DNA from: Faecalibacter macacae
Lineage (GTDB): Bacteria; Bacteroidota; Bacteroidia; Flavobacteriales; Weeksellaceae
DNA length: 64,000 nucleotides
Assembly (NCBI RefSeq): GCF_003687725.1
Contig: NZ_RDOJ01000018.1
Span: forward strand, 1-64,000
Direction of reading: 5' to 3'
Part shown: positions 1 to 7,793 of the stretch, in pieces
Numbering within the stretch: the first letter of the stretch is position 1
How the letters are laid out: every line of letters starts with the position of its first letter
Notes under the pieces: generated by a model
What the model saw: the letters and a program-made list of their open reading frames with translations, nothing else
Told to the model about the DNA's origin: nothing
Database searches by the model: none
Translations under genes and position numbers: made by a program

Positions 1-164
1 AAAAAATCAAGACTGTAAATCTATTAGACTAAAATTAAATATCATTTCGGAAATGAATTAAATATTTCCTTTCAGTCACTAATTCATTTTTATACTTCAT
101 TCTATTTAATTTTTTAACGTCTTAGATTTAAATGTCGGTTTATTATATATAAGATGCTTCGACA
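1..164. repeat. Palindromic intergenic repeat, copy 1
   Basis: This is the first of two long direct copies, offset by exactly 273 bp, that match almost base for base through about position 150 and again weakly to 164. Within the unit the left arm (about 11-60) is an imperfect reverse complement of the right arm (about 79-135): the outer blocks pair through GTAAATCTA/TAGATTTAAA, the middle through AAATTAAAT/ATTTAATTT and the inner through AAATGAATTA/TAATTCATTT. The transcript or single strand could fold into one long hairpin of about 125 nt. No coding potential is seen. It may be a MITE-like or REP-like element; no transposase is nearby. Confidence 0.75.
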
Positions 165-273
165 GGCTGCGGAGGATATTGCTGATTGACGATTTTAGAT
201 TTTTGATTAATTAAACTATTTTTTTTTATTCTATTTATATTATGTTCATTTTTGGTTTAATCCAAAACGAACC

Positions 274-437
274 AAAAAATCAAGACTGTAAATCTATTAG
301 ACTAAAATTAAATCTCATTTCGGAAATGAATTAAATGTTTCCTTTCAGTCACTAATTCATTTTTATCCTTCATTCTATTTAATTTTTTAACGTCTTAGAT
401 TTAAATGTCGGTTTATTATATATAAAACGATTCGACA
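274..437. repeat. Palindromic intergenic repeat, copy 2
   Basis: Second copy of the palindromic unit at 1-164, with only a few substitutions (for example atc/ctc near 314 and tac/tcc near 366). The copy boundaries are sharp on the left (the A6-T run at 274) and on the right the match fades after TATTATATAT at 414-423. The 110 bp between the copies are AT-rich and non-coding. Confidence 0.75.
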
Positions 438-457
438 AGCTAAGCATGACAAATTTT
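431..457 (+). repeat. REP-like interspersed sequence
   Basis: The 20-mer TTCGACAAGCTAAGCATGAC followed by AAATTT recurs in degenerate form in reverse orientation at 61537-61565 (16 of 21 matching, plus the ATGACAAATTT tail) and as a fragment (GCTTCGACAGGCT) after repeat copy 1 near 156. A related block, CTGAAACGAGTTCAG with a small dyad, lies at 511-525. These look like decayed members of one dispersed intergenic family. Confidence 0.45.
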
Positions 458-734
458 TAGATCCCTGAATACTGGAAGGACAGATTATGGATAAAAATAA
501 TGATGCGATTCTGAAACGAGTTCAGGAGGACAGTTGAATAAAACACTTAGGAATGACGAACCGGAAAATATTTTATAAAGAAAAAATGGAAGTGACAGCC
601 GAGATTGATTATTTTGTAATGCCTGCTTATTAAAAAGCAGGTGTTACGAAATACTTTGATGAAAGGACTCGGGAAAATGAGTTACGAAGCAACTCCTCTC
701 TCAATAACTAGTCAAAACAATATTCAAAAAAAAA
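438..734. other. Non-coding stretch downstream of the sirtuin gene
   Basis: No reading frame here looks like a gene. It holds REP-like debris (511-525) and a 7-bp hairpin, CCTGCTT 622-628 with AAGCAGG 635-641, without a strong T-run. The hairpin lies 94 bp beyond the sirtuin stop, so it is at most a weak terminator for that gene. Confidence 0.5.
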
Positions 735-1409
735 CTATTTTATGTATTGAACTAAATCATTTACTCCTTCAGTAGCGGATTTTTTGATATGAATGACATT
801 ATTATTAATAGGTAGTTCGTTTGGATCAATACAAATTACTTTTGCGTCTGTTTTTGTATAATCCAGGAGTGAAGCAGCAGGATAAACTTGAAGTGAGGTA
901 CCTATTATTATAAAAATATCAGCTTGAAGAGTTTCCTCGATTGCTGCATCCATCATTGGAACCATTTCGCCAAACCAAACGATGTGCGGACGAAGTTGAC
1001 CTCCATCTTTAGCTAAATCTCCAAGAAAAATATTTTCTGTACAGTCGAAAGTAACCTCATCATTACGTACACTTCTTACTTTATTCAATTCGCCATGCAA
1101 ATGGATAATTTTTGATGACCCTCCACGCTCGTGAAGATCGTCTACATTTTGAGTAATAATTGTTACATCATGATTACTATCTAAATTAGCAAGAAAATAA
1201 TGCGCCGAATTTGGTTTTACCGATTTTAGTTGTGCTCTGCGAACATTATAAAAATCTAAAACTAATTGAGGATTTGCATTCCAGCCTTCAATAGATGCCA
1301 CTTCCATTATATCGTGATTTTCCCATAACCCATTGGCATCTCTGAAAGTTGAGATTCCACTTTCTGCACTGATTCCAGCTCCGGTTAATACTACAATTTT
1401 TTTCATCAA
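735..1409 (-). CDS. cobB: NAD-dependent protein deacylase, sirtuin (CobB type)
   Basis: Sirtuin of 224 aa that removes acyl groups from lysine, using NAD. Visible motifs are GAGIS at 10-14 (NAD site), TQNVDDLH at 86-93 and HLHGEL with the catalytic His at 105. Tyr54 and Arg57 in FYNVRR match the Tyr/Arg pair that gives SIRT5-like enzymes and E. coli CobB their preference for succinyl or malonyl groups. Odd: the family normally has four zinc-binding Cys after HGEL, but here only one Cys (123) is present, and Ser113 stands where the first ligand would be. The C-terminal Rossmann part (GTSLQVYPAA, CIDPNE) is intact. The gene stands alone on the minus strand; the start could be either of the two leading Met codons. 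Confidence 0.9.
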   Translation of the reverse strand: MMKKIVVLTGAGISAESGISTFRDANGLWENHDIMEVASIEGWNANPQLVLDFYNVRRAQLKSVKPNSAHYFLANLDSNHDVTIITQNVDDLHERGGSSKIIHLHGELNKVRSVRNDEVTFDCTENIFLGDLAKDGGQLRPHIVWFGEMVPMMDAAIEETLQADIFIIIGTSLQVYPAASLLDYTKTDAKVICIDPNELPINNNVIHIKKSATEGVNDLVQYIK

Positions 1410-1452
1410 ATCAAATAAAATAATTAGTTAAAGATATTAATTAGACACAAAA

Positions 1453-1485
1453 AAGTCGAATCAATTCTTTTAATTAATTCGACTT
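1453..1485 (-). terminator. Terminator of the small membrane-peptide gene
   Basis: AAGTCGAAT (1453-1461) pairs with ATTCGACTT (1477-1485); read on the minus strand the stem is followed by TTTTTTGTG. It lies 23 bp beyond the stop of the 28-residue reading frame, so frame, promoter and terminator form a complete small unit. Confidence 0.65.
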
Positions 1486-1508
1486 CTCAATTGTATGTTG
1501 TTAATAAA

Positions 1509-1595
1509 TTATAAGATATCGTCATACACATAAAATGCATAGATTAAAGATAAACAACCGACAACTGATAATAAAATTACATTAAGTGGTTCCAT
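1509..1595 (-). CDS. Small single-pass membrane peptide, 28 aa
   Basis: A short reading frame, ATG at 1595 to TAA at 1509-1511, encodes a 28-residue peptide: MEPLN, then about 20 hydrophobic residues (VILLSVVGCLSLIYAFYV) and an acidic tail YDDIL. It has one probable membrane helix. A good flavobacterial promoter (TTG-N19-TAAATTTA) lies about 35 bp upstream and an intrinsic terminator 23 bp downstream, which argues that it is a real gene. No family is recognised; small subunits of membrane complexes such as KdpF or CydX are similar in size but share no diagnostic residues. It could also be a membrane-active toxin-like peptide, for which there is no direct evidence. Confidence 0.5.
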   Translation of the reverse strand: MEPLNVILLSVVGCLSLIYAFYVYDDIL

Positions 1596-1630
1596 AACAA
1601 TTTGTTTTATGATTAATACCTATCTCTATA

Positions 1631-1660
1631 TAAATTTACAAAAAAAATACTGAAATTCAA
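1631..1660 (-). promoter_or_regulatory. Promoter of the 28-aa membrane peptide
   Basis: On the minus strand TTG (1660-1658), a 19-nt spacer and TAAATTTA (1638-1631) fit the Bacteroidota sigma-A consensus TTG/TAnnTTTG. Transcription would start near 1624, about 28 nt before the ATG. Confidence 0.5.
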
Positions 1661-1680
1661 CAAGTTATATAATAAAAATA

Positions 1681-1813
1681 AAAACCTCAGATAATTACTT
1701 ACCTGAGGTCTTTTTCTCTACTAAAACTTAAGTACCATGAAAACTCAACTAACTTATATAAAAGACTAGTACTTAATATTTATATAACCAAAGGTTGTAC
1801 CAAACTAACAACC
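1681..1813 (-). ncRNA. Candidate small RNA ending in an intrinsic terminator
   Basis: Three hairpins follow one another without an obvious gene: GGTTGT/ACAACC (1793-1798, 1808-1813), TTAAGTAC/GTACTTAA (1728-1735, 1769-1776) and ACCTCAG/CTGAGGT (1684-1690, 1703-1709). On the minus strand the last is followed by TTTTATTTTTATT, so an RNA of about 130 nt would end there. On the plus strand it is also followed by CTTTTT, so orientation is uncertain. A weak promoter-like TTG-N21-TTAGTTTG is seen upstream on minus. A 10-codon frame (MKTQLTYIKD) at 1737-1769 on plus is probably chance. Confidence 0.3.
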
Positions 1814-1834
1814 AACTTGTTAAATAAAACAAAA

Positions 1835-1858
1835 AAGCAGCCTTAAATAAGGCTGCTT
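1835..1858 (-). terminator. Terminator of the beta-oxidation operon
   Basis: AAGCAGCCTT (1835-1844) and AAGGCTGCTT (1849-1858) form a 10-bp stem with a 4-nt loop, flanked by A-runs and T-runs on both sides. It lies 34 bp beyond the acyl-CoA dehydrogenase stop and ends the marR-fad transcript. Confidence 0.85.
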
Positions 1859-1891
1859 TTGATAATTATCACAAATAAATACGTTCTTTTA

Positions 1892-3694
1892 TTAGAATGT
1901 ATATTTATTTTCAGCGATTAATAAATCTGCGATTTCAGTTTTTAAGTTTACAACATTTGGATATTCGTTGTAACGAGTAAATCTTCTTAAACCAGATAAC
2001 ATCATACGTTGCTCATCACCTTCTGTGAAAGAAATAATACCACGAGTTGCTTCTGTCTTAACAATCTCTACAGATTTAAATAATTGTAATTGCACTAATT
2101 TCTCTGCATTTTTAACAGCATCAACTCCATTAGCGTTTGCTAATTTCTCTGCGCGTAACATTGCAGATTCAACCATATAAATTTCTTGCATGATACGAGA
2201 CGCTGCAATAATTAATTGTTGGTGTTGCTCTAATTCAGCACCAAATTTTTGTAATGCAGCTCCAGCAACCATAAAGAATACTTTCTTTAAGTTGGCGATG
2301 ATTTCTTTTTCTTGAGCGAATAATTCTGAATAATCAGGAACATCGAAAGATGGAATAGACATTAATTCGTTTGCAATTCCCATTGCTGGCGTCATTAAAT
2401 CTAATTTTCCTTTGAACGCACGTTTCACTAACATCGATACACATAATAATGTATTGATTTCGTTCGTTCCTTCATAAATACGAGAAATACGAGCATCTCT
2501 CCAAGCAGATTCCATTGGCATCTCTTTAGAATATCCCATACCACCGTAAATTTGAATTCCTTGATCCGATGCAACTTGTGCCGCCTCAGAAATCCAAACT
2601 TTTAAAATAGAAGCTTCGATAGCATACTCTTCAATACCTTTTAATTCAGCTTCAGCATGCGACATTCCTTTCGCTACATTATCTTCAATAGCATCTTGAA
2701 CATCTTTCGCAGCACGATAAGCACCCGCTTCTGATGTAAAAGTAGCAACAGCCATATCAGCTAATTTTTCTTTGATTGCACCAAAAGTATTGATAGAAAC
2801 ATTGAATTGTTTTCTTTCAGATGCATATTGTAAAGAGTTATCTAATACACGACGTTGAGCATCTAAACAAGCAGCACCTAATTTAATACGACCTACGTTT
2901 AAGGCATTCATCGCGATTTTGAACCCTCCATTTCTTTCACCTAATAAATTTTCAACAGGTACACGAACTTCATTTAAGAAAACTTGGCGAGTAGATGAAG
3001 ATACAATTCCCAATTTATCCTCTTCTTCACCTAAAGTAAATCCAGCTCCCGCTTTATCCTTTTCTACGATGAAACCTGTAATATTTTTATCATCATCAAT
3101 ACGAGCGAAAACGATAAAGATATCTGCGAAACCTGCATTCGTTATCCACATTTTTTGACCTGTGATGATATATTCTTTACCATCTTCTGATAATACAGCT
3201 TTTGTTTTTCCTGAATTGGCATCAGAACCAGCCTCTGGCTCAGTTAAACAATAAGAAGCGAAAACTTCTCCTGAAGCTAATTTTGGTAAATATTTTTGTT
3301 TTTGCTCTTCAGTTCCATATAAAGTAATCGGCATTGTACCAATACCAGTATGCGCACCAAATGCTGTTGCTAAAGAACCTGTTGCACCAGAAATGTAATC
3401 ACAAACTAGCATCGTAGTTACAAATCCCATTCCCATTCCACCATATTCTTCAGGAACTGAAATTCCTAATAAACCTAATTCACCAATCTTACGCATTAAC
3501 TCTTCAATTAAAGCATAATCTTTTTTCTCAATCCTGTGTTTATTTGGAACAACTTCTTTATCAATGAATTCTTTCGCTGACTCAAGAATCATTCTTTGCT
3601 CTTCTGACAAGTCTTCGTAAGTGAAGATATCATTATGTGTAGCATCTTTAATTAGGTATTGACCTCCGATTAATCTATTTGGATTTGTAGACAT
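1892..3694 (-). CDS. Acyl-CoA dehydrogenase, long form
   Basis: FAD enzyme of 600 aa that makes the first double bond in beta-oxidation of acyl-CoA. Signature blocks: CLTEPEAGSDANSG at 149-162, GERNGGFKIAMNALNVGRI at 252-270, QIYGGMGYSKE at 381-391 and IYEGTNEI at 406-413, where Glu408 is the likely catalytic base. About 180 residues follow the canonical 400-residue fold, as in the VLCAD-like enzymes common in Bacteroidota. It is the last gene of a minus-strand operon after thiolase (90 bp gap holding an AGTGAG/CTCACT stem) and ends at a strong terminator. Electrons would pass to ETF. Substrate chain length cannot be read from the sequence. Confidence 0.95.
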   Translation of the reverse strand: MSTNPNRLIGGQYLIKDATHNDIFTYEDLSEEQRMILESAKEFIDKEVVPNKHRIEKKDYALIEELMRKIGELGLLGISVPEEYGGMGMGFVTTMLVCDYISGATGSLATAFGAHTGIGTMPITLYGTEEQKQKYLPKLASGEVFASYCLTEPEAGSDANSGKTKAVLSEDGKEYIITGQKMWITNAGFADIFIVFARIDDDKNITGFIVEKDKAGAGFTLGEEEDKLGIVSSSTRQVFLNEVRVPVENLLGERNGGFKIAMNALNVGRIKLGAACLDAQRRVLDNSLQYASERKQFNVSINTFGAIKEKLADMAVATFTSEAGAYRAAKDVQDAIEDNVAKGMSHAEAELKGIEEYAIEASILKVWISEAAQVASDQGIQIYGGMGYSKEMPMESAWRDARISRIYEGTNEINTLLCVSMLVKRAFKGKLDLMTPAMGIANELMSIPSFDVPDYSELFAQEKEIIANLKKVFFMVAGAALQKFGAELEQHQQLIIAASRIMQEIYMVESAMLRAEKLANANGVDAVKNAEKLVQLQLFKSVEIVKTEATRGIISFTEGDEQRMMLSGLRRFTRYNEYPNVVNLKTEIADLLIAENKYTF

Positions 3695-3784
3695 TGTAAT
3701 AATTTTTTTATGATTTTGTAATATAGTTTTGAAAAAAGTGAGATCTGAATTAGACCAAGATCACCAACAGACCTCACTACCGCA

Positions 3785-4966
3785 TTATTTTAAGTATTCG
3801 AAAACAGAAGCAGCTCCTTGTCCGGTACCGACACACATTGTTACCATTCCATATTTTGCTTTACGCGCTTCCATTTCGTTCAATAATTGAACTGTTAATT
3901 TTGTTCCTGAACATCCAAGTGGGTGACCTAATGCAATCGCACCACCATTCACATTCACGATATCTGGATTTAAGTTTAACTCACGCATAATTGCAACTGA
4001 TTGAGATGCGAACGCTTCATTTAACTCGAATAAATTAATATCATCTAATTTTAAACCTGCTTGCTCTAATGCTTTTGGAATAGCATATAAAGGTCCCATT
4101 CCCATAATACGTGGCGCTAAACCAACAGTAGCATAAGAAACTAGACGAGCAACTGGCTCTAAACCTAATTCTTTTACCATATCCTCTGACATTACCATTA
4201 CGAAAGCAGCTCCGTCTGACATTTGAGATGAGTTACCAGCTGTAACTGAACCTCCGTTAGCGAATACTGGACGTAATTTTGCTAAACCTTCGATAGAAGT
4301 ATCCGCACGTGGACCTTCGTCTTGTTTGAAAGTCATTTTCTTAGTTTGGATTTTTTCATTCGCATCTAAGAAATTATACTCAACATCTAATGGAACGATT
4401 TGAGAATCGAATTTCCCTTCAGCTAAAGCTTTTAATGCTTTTTGATGAGAATTGAATGCAAATAAATCTTGATCTTCACGAGAAACTTTGTATTCATTTG
4501 CTACTGCTTCTGCAGTTAGTCCCATACCCCAGTAGTAATCTGGATGATCTTTTGCCATATCCGTTTCTGGAATTGGTTTATAACCTCCCATCGGAATGTA
4601 CGACATTGACTCTGCTCCACCCGCAATAATACACTCTGCCATTCCTGTACGAATTTTAGCAGCTGCTAAAGCGATAGCTTCTGAACCAGATGCACAGTAA
4701 CGGTTTACTGTAACTCCTGGAACTTTATCTGTGCTTAATCCCATTAACGAGATTAAACGTGCCATATTCAACCCTTGTTCAGCTTCTGGCATTGCACATC
4801 CTACGATTAAATCGTCGATACGTGCTGGATCTAAAGTTGGATAATCTTCCATTAATCTTTTTAACACTGTAGCAGCCATTTCGTCTGGACGAGTAAAACG
4901 TAAAGTTCCTTTTGGTGCTTTTCCTACAGCTGTTCTATATCCTGTAACAATATATGCTTGTTTCAT
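3785..4966 (-). CDS. fadA: Acetyl-CoA C-acyltransferase (thiolase)
   Basis: Thiolase of 393 aa that cleaves 3-ketoacyl-CoA to acetyl-CoA and a shortened acyl-CoA. The nucleophile is Cys91 (NRYCASGSEA), the general-base His is His348 (GGAIALGHPLGCSG) and the second Cys is Cys378 (MCVGTGQGA). The length is normal. In the operon it follows the multifunctional dehydrogenase/hydratase but is separated from it by an inserted four-helix-bundle gene; the 3' arm of that insert ends about 12 bp before this start codon, so its ribosome-binding region is largely the insert's sequence plus an A-rich run. A degradative role is inferred from the neighbours. Confidence 0.95.
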   Translation of the reverse strand: MKQAYIVTGYRTAVGKAPKGTLRFTRPDEMAATVLKRLMEDYPTLDPARIDDLIVGCAMPEAEQGLNMARLISLMGLSTDKVPGVTVNRYCASGSEAIALAAAKIRTGMAECIIAGGAESMSYIPMGGYKPIPETDMAKDHPDYYWGMGLTAEAVANEYKVSREDQDLFAFNSHQKALKALAEGKFDSQIVPLDVEYNFLDANEKIQTKKMTFKQDEGPRADTSIEGLAKLRPVFANGGSVTAGNSSQMSDGAAFVMVMSEDMVKELGLEPVARLVSYATVGLAPRIMGMGPLYAIPKALEQAGLKLDDINLFELNEAFASQSVAIMRELNLNPDIVNVNGGAIALGHPLGCSGTKLTVQLLNEMEARKAKYGMVTMCVGTGQGAASVFEYLK

Positions 4967-4977
4967 TTTTTTTTAAT

Positions 4978-5391
4978 TTAGTTTTTAGTAATTAGTCCTT
5001 AGTAATTAGTTTTTGTTGTAATGCGAAATTCATTTTTTGAATTTCAATAATTTTATTTTTTAGATGTAGAAATTCATCCTCTGAACAAAATTTCAACATA
5101 AACGAAATTTCTAATTGTGTTAGTAATTCATAACTTGAACCATGAGAAATCGCTAAAAATTGTTTGAATTCTTTTTTCGAATTTCTTCCAGCGCCTTCAG
5201 CAATGTTAGATGCTATTGAAACCGATGCTCTTCTCATTTGATTAATCAATCCAAATTTTTCAATTTCAGGAAAGTGAGTCGTTAAACTGTAAATTTCTAC
5301 AGATAACTCAACTGCTTTATTCCAAACTTTTAAATCATTTAGATTATTCATCTTCCTCTAATTACTATTTACTAACATCTAACTACTATTC
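4978..5391 (-). mobile_element. Putative cassette: four-helix-bundle gene between inverted arms (copy 1)
   Basis: The gene at 4992-5351 is bracketed by inverted arms. TTAGTCCTTAGTAATTAG (4992-5009) is the reverse complement of CTAATTACTATTTACTAA (5358-5375) at 15 of 18 positions, and both sides extend as further degenerate TTAGTAATTAG-like units (4978-5013; 5358-5391). The left arm contains the gene's own stop codon; the right arm lies just upstream of its ATG and begins at the stop codon of the preceding enzyme gene. The cassette fills the whole space between two operon genes. No transposase and no clear target duplication are visible. Mobility is inference; the inverted arms are seen. Confidence 0.55.
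4992..5351 (-). CDS. Four-helix bundle protein (23S rRNA intervening-sequence protein family)
   Basis: Protein of 119 aa with the conserved family blocks: LKVWNKAVEL at 7-16, FGLINQMRRASVSIASNIAEG at about 33-53, GRNSKKEFKQFL at 55-66 and a GSSYELLTQLEI block near 71. The family (often called S23 or IVP) folds as four helices and forms pentamers; relatives are encoded inside intervening sequences of bacterial 23S rRNA or act as Avd accessory proteins of diversity-generating retroelements. No reverse transcriptase or variable repeat is nearby, so the Avd role is not supported. The last residues (LITKD) are encoded inside the left inverted arm. A second family member lies at 55537 in the same architecture. 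Function unknown. Confidence 0.9.
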   Translation of the reverse strand: MNNLNDLKVWNKAVELSVEIYSLTTHFPEIEKFGLINQMRRASVSIASNIAEGAGRNSKKEFKQFLAISHGSSYELLTQLEISFMLKFCSEDEFLHLKNKIIEIQKMNFALQQKLITKD

Positions 5392-7791
5392 TTAGTTACG
5401 TAATGGTTTACCTGTTTTTAACATGTGTTGGATACGTTCTAAGGTTTTACGCTCACCACATAATGATAAGAATACTTCTCTTTCTAAGTCTAATAAGTAT
5501 TGTTCTGATACTTCAGTAGCTTCAGATAAGTTTCCACCTGTCATTACATATCCTAATTTATTCGCGATTAAACGATCGTGATCCGATGCGTAACGACCAG
5601 CAACTAATTGATCAGTTCCTACATAGAACATCCCTTGTGCTTCGCGTCCTAATACTTTCACTTTTTGCTTGATTGGACGTGTATATCCAGCTTCAGCCAT
5701 AATGATTGCATGTTTCTTCGCTTCGGCAATTTGACGATCTTTATCTACAACGATAATATCTTGATTACGAATAATTCCCATGTTTTTCGCTTCGTAAGCA
5801 GAAGTAGCTACTTTTGCCATTGCGATATTCATAAACGCATCTCTTAAGTGATTTGTTTTCACGTCATCAGCAATCACATTTTGTGCTGCACGCAAAGCAA
5901 ACTCTTTAGATCCACCTCCACCAGGGATAAGACCAACTCCAACCTCAACTAAACCAATGTAAGTTTCTGCAGCTGCAACAACTTTATCAGCATGCATTGT
6001 CATCTCACAACCTCCACCTAACGTCATTCCGTGAGGAGCAACAACTACTGGAATATCAGAATAACGAACTCTCATCATTGTATCTTGGAACATTTTGATG
6101 GCCATATTTAAATCCCACCAATCTTGTTCGGCAGCCATCATCATAATCATAGCTAAATTTGCTCCAACTGAGAAATTATCTGCTTGATTTCCGATAACTA
6201 AACCTCTATAGTCTTTTTCAGCTAATTCAATTCCTTTGTTGATTCCTTGTAAAACTCCTCCTCCTAAAGAATTCATTTTAGAACGGAATTCAACATTGAT
6301 AATTCCATCACCTAAATCTTGTATAGAAGCTTCTTTATTTGACCAAATTTCATTCGTTTTACGAATATTATCTAAAATAATGAACGCATCTTGACCTGGA
6401 ATCGGTTCGAATTGTTTTGAATTTTGATTGTAGAATAATTTTTTACCACCTTCAACTTTGTAGAAAGAATCCGCTCCAGTAGCTGCTAATTCTTTTACCC
6501 ATTCAGCTACTACATATCCTTCAGATTCTACTAATTCGATTCCTTTTGCTAAACCAACATAATCCCAAGTTTCGAAAGGACCATATTTCCATGCATAACC
6601 TGTACGTATCGCATCATCAATTGGATAGAAAATATCAGAAATCTCTGGAACTCGCTGAGAAACATAAGCAAATAATGATGCAAAATGTTTACGAATTAAA
6701 TCTCCATGTTTACCATCAGCTTTTAATAAAGTCGCTAATTTATTTTTTGTAGAACCTGCTTGTTTTGCTGCTTCAACTGCACCAACTTTTGCACGTTCCA
6801 TTGAACGATATTCTAATGTATCTAAATTTAAAGCGAAACGATTTGTGTTTCCTTCTTTATCAACTTCCTTATAATAGAAACCTTTCTTTGTTTTATCTCC
6901 TAAGAATTTATTCTCGATTAAGAATTCTAAAAATTTAGATTCTTTTAAATCTTGAATCATTTGATCACCTGTCGTGTTTTGTTGCAAACCTTTAGTTACG
7001 TTGTAAGCCGTATCTAAACCAACTAAATCACCTAATTTGAAAGTTCCAGTTTTAGGACGACCAAGTATAGAACCAGTTAAAGTATCTGCTTCTTCAATCG
7101 TTAAACCTAACTCTTGCGTTAATTCCATCACTTTCGCCATCGAATAAACACCTACTCTATTTCCGATGAAACCTGGAGTATCTTTACATAAAACTGCTGT
7201 TTTTCCTAAGAATAAACCTGCATAATTCATAAAGAAATCTAAAACAGATTGTTCTGTTTTTGGACCTGGAATTACTTCGAATAATTTTAAATAACGTGGA
7301 GGATTGAAAAAGTGCGTTCCACAGAAATGTTTTTGGAAATCTTCTGATCTATCTTCAGACATTAAATGAATTGGAATTCCTGAAGTATTAGAAGTAACTA
7401 ATGTTCCTGGCTTGCGTAATGCATCAACCTTTTCGAACATTGATTGTTTAATATCTAATCTTTCTATAATTACTTCGATAACCCAATCCGAGTTTTTGAT
7501 TTTATCTAAATCATCATCAAAGTTACCAACAGTTATACGTGAAGCAAATGCTTTATCATAAATTGGGGAAGGATTGCTTTTAAGAGCGAAATCTAGATGA
7601 GATTGAGCTGTTCTATTACGAACTACTTTACTCTCTAAAGTTAACCCTTTCGCTTGCTCTTGTGGTGTAAGCTCGCGAGGCACCATATCTAACATCAGAA
7701 CTTCGACACCGATATTTGCAAAATGACATGCAATACCAGATCCCATCACTCCTGACCCTAATACAGTAACATGTTTAATGTGTCTTCTCAT
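5392..7791 (-). CDS. fadB: 3-hydroxyacyl-CoA dehydrogenase / enoyl-CoA hydratase multifunctional protein
   Basis: Multifunctional beta-oxidation protein of 799 aa doing hydration and NAD-dependent dehydrogenation. The order is reversed compared with E. coli FadB: the NAD-binding dehydrogenase comes first (LGSGVMGSGIA at 11-21, catalytic pair His160 in GTHFFNPP and Glu172), then the C-terminal dehydrogenase domains (to about 430), then the enoyl-CoA hydratase/isomerase domain (about 490-690) with oxyanion/catalytic region GMTLGGGCEM and Glu596 and Glu616 in the expected places. It starts 3 bp after the marR stop, so the two are translationally coupled. The stop touches the right arm of the four-helix-bundle cassette. 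Confidence 0.93.
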   Translation of the reverse strand: MRRHIKHVTVLGSGVMGSGIACHFANIGVEVLMLDMVPRELTPQEQAKGLTLESKVVRNRTAQSHLDFALKSNPSPIYDKAFASRITVGNFDDDLDKIKNSDWVIEVIIERLDIKQSMFEKVDALRKPGTLVTSNTSGIPIHLMSEDRSEDFQKHFCGTHFFNPPRYLKLFEVIPGPKTEQSVLDFFMNYAGLFLGKTAVLCKDTPGFIGNRVGVYSMAKVMELTQELGLTIEEADTLTGSILGRPKTGTFKLGDLVGLDTAYNVTKGLQQNTTGDQMIQDLKESKFLEFLIENKFLGDKTKKGFYYKEVDKEGNTNRFALNLDTLEYRSMERAKVGAVEAAKQAGSTKNKLATLLKADGKHGDLIRKHFASLFAYVSQRVPEISDIFYPIDDAIRTGYAWKYGPFETWDYVGLAKGIELVESEGYVVAEWVKELAATGADSFYKVEGGKKLFYNQNSKQFEPIPGQDAFIILDNIRKTNEIWSNKEASIQDLGDGIINVEFRSKMNSLGGGVLQGINKGIELAEKDYRGLVIGNQADNFSVGANLAMIMMMAAEQDWWDLNMAIKMFQDTMMRVRYSDIPVVVAPHGMTLGGGCEMTMHADKVVAAAETYIGLVEVGVGLIPGGGGSKEFALRAAQNVIADDVKTNHLRDAFMNIAMAKVATSAYEAKNMGIIRNQDIIVVDKDRQIAEAKKHAIIMAEAGYTRPIKQKVKVLGREAQGMFYVGTDQLVAGRYASDHDRLIANKLGYVMTGGNLSEATEVSEQYLLDLEREVFLSLCGERKTLERIQHMLKTGKPLRN

Positions 7792-7793
7792 AA

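Noticed and set aside
1737-1769. 10-codon peptide MKTQLTYIKD as a leader peptide
   Set aside because: No downstream plus-strand gene to regulate, and the terminator hairpin lies before it, not after.
4992-5351. Avd-type diversity-generating retroelement around the four-helix-bundle gene
   Set aside because: No reverse transcriptase, template repeat or variable repeat is in the neighbourhood of either copy.
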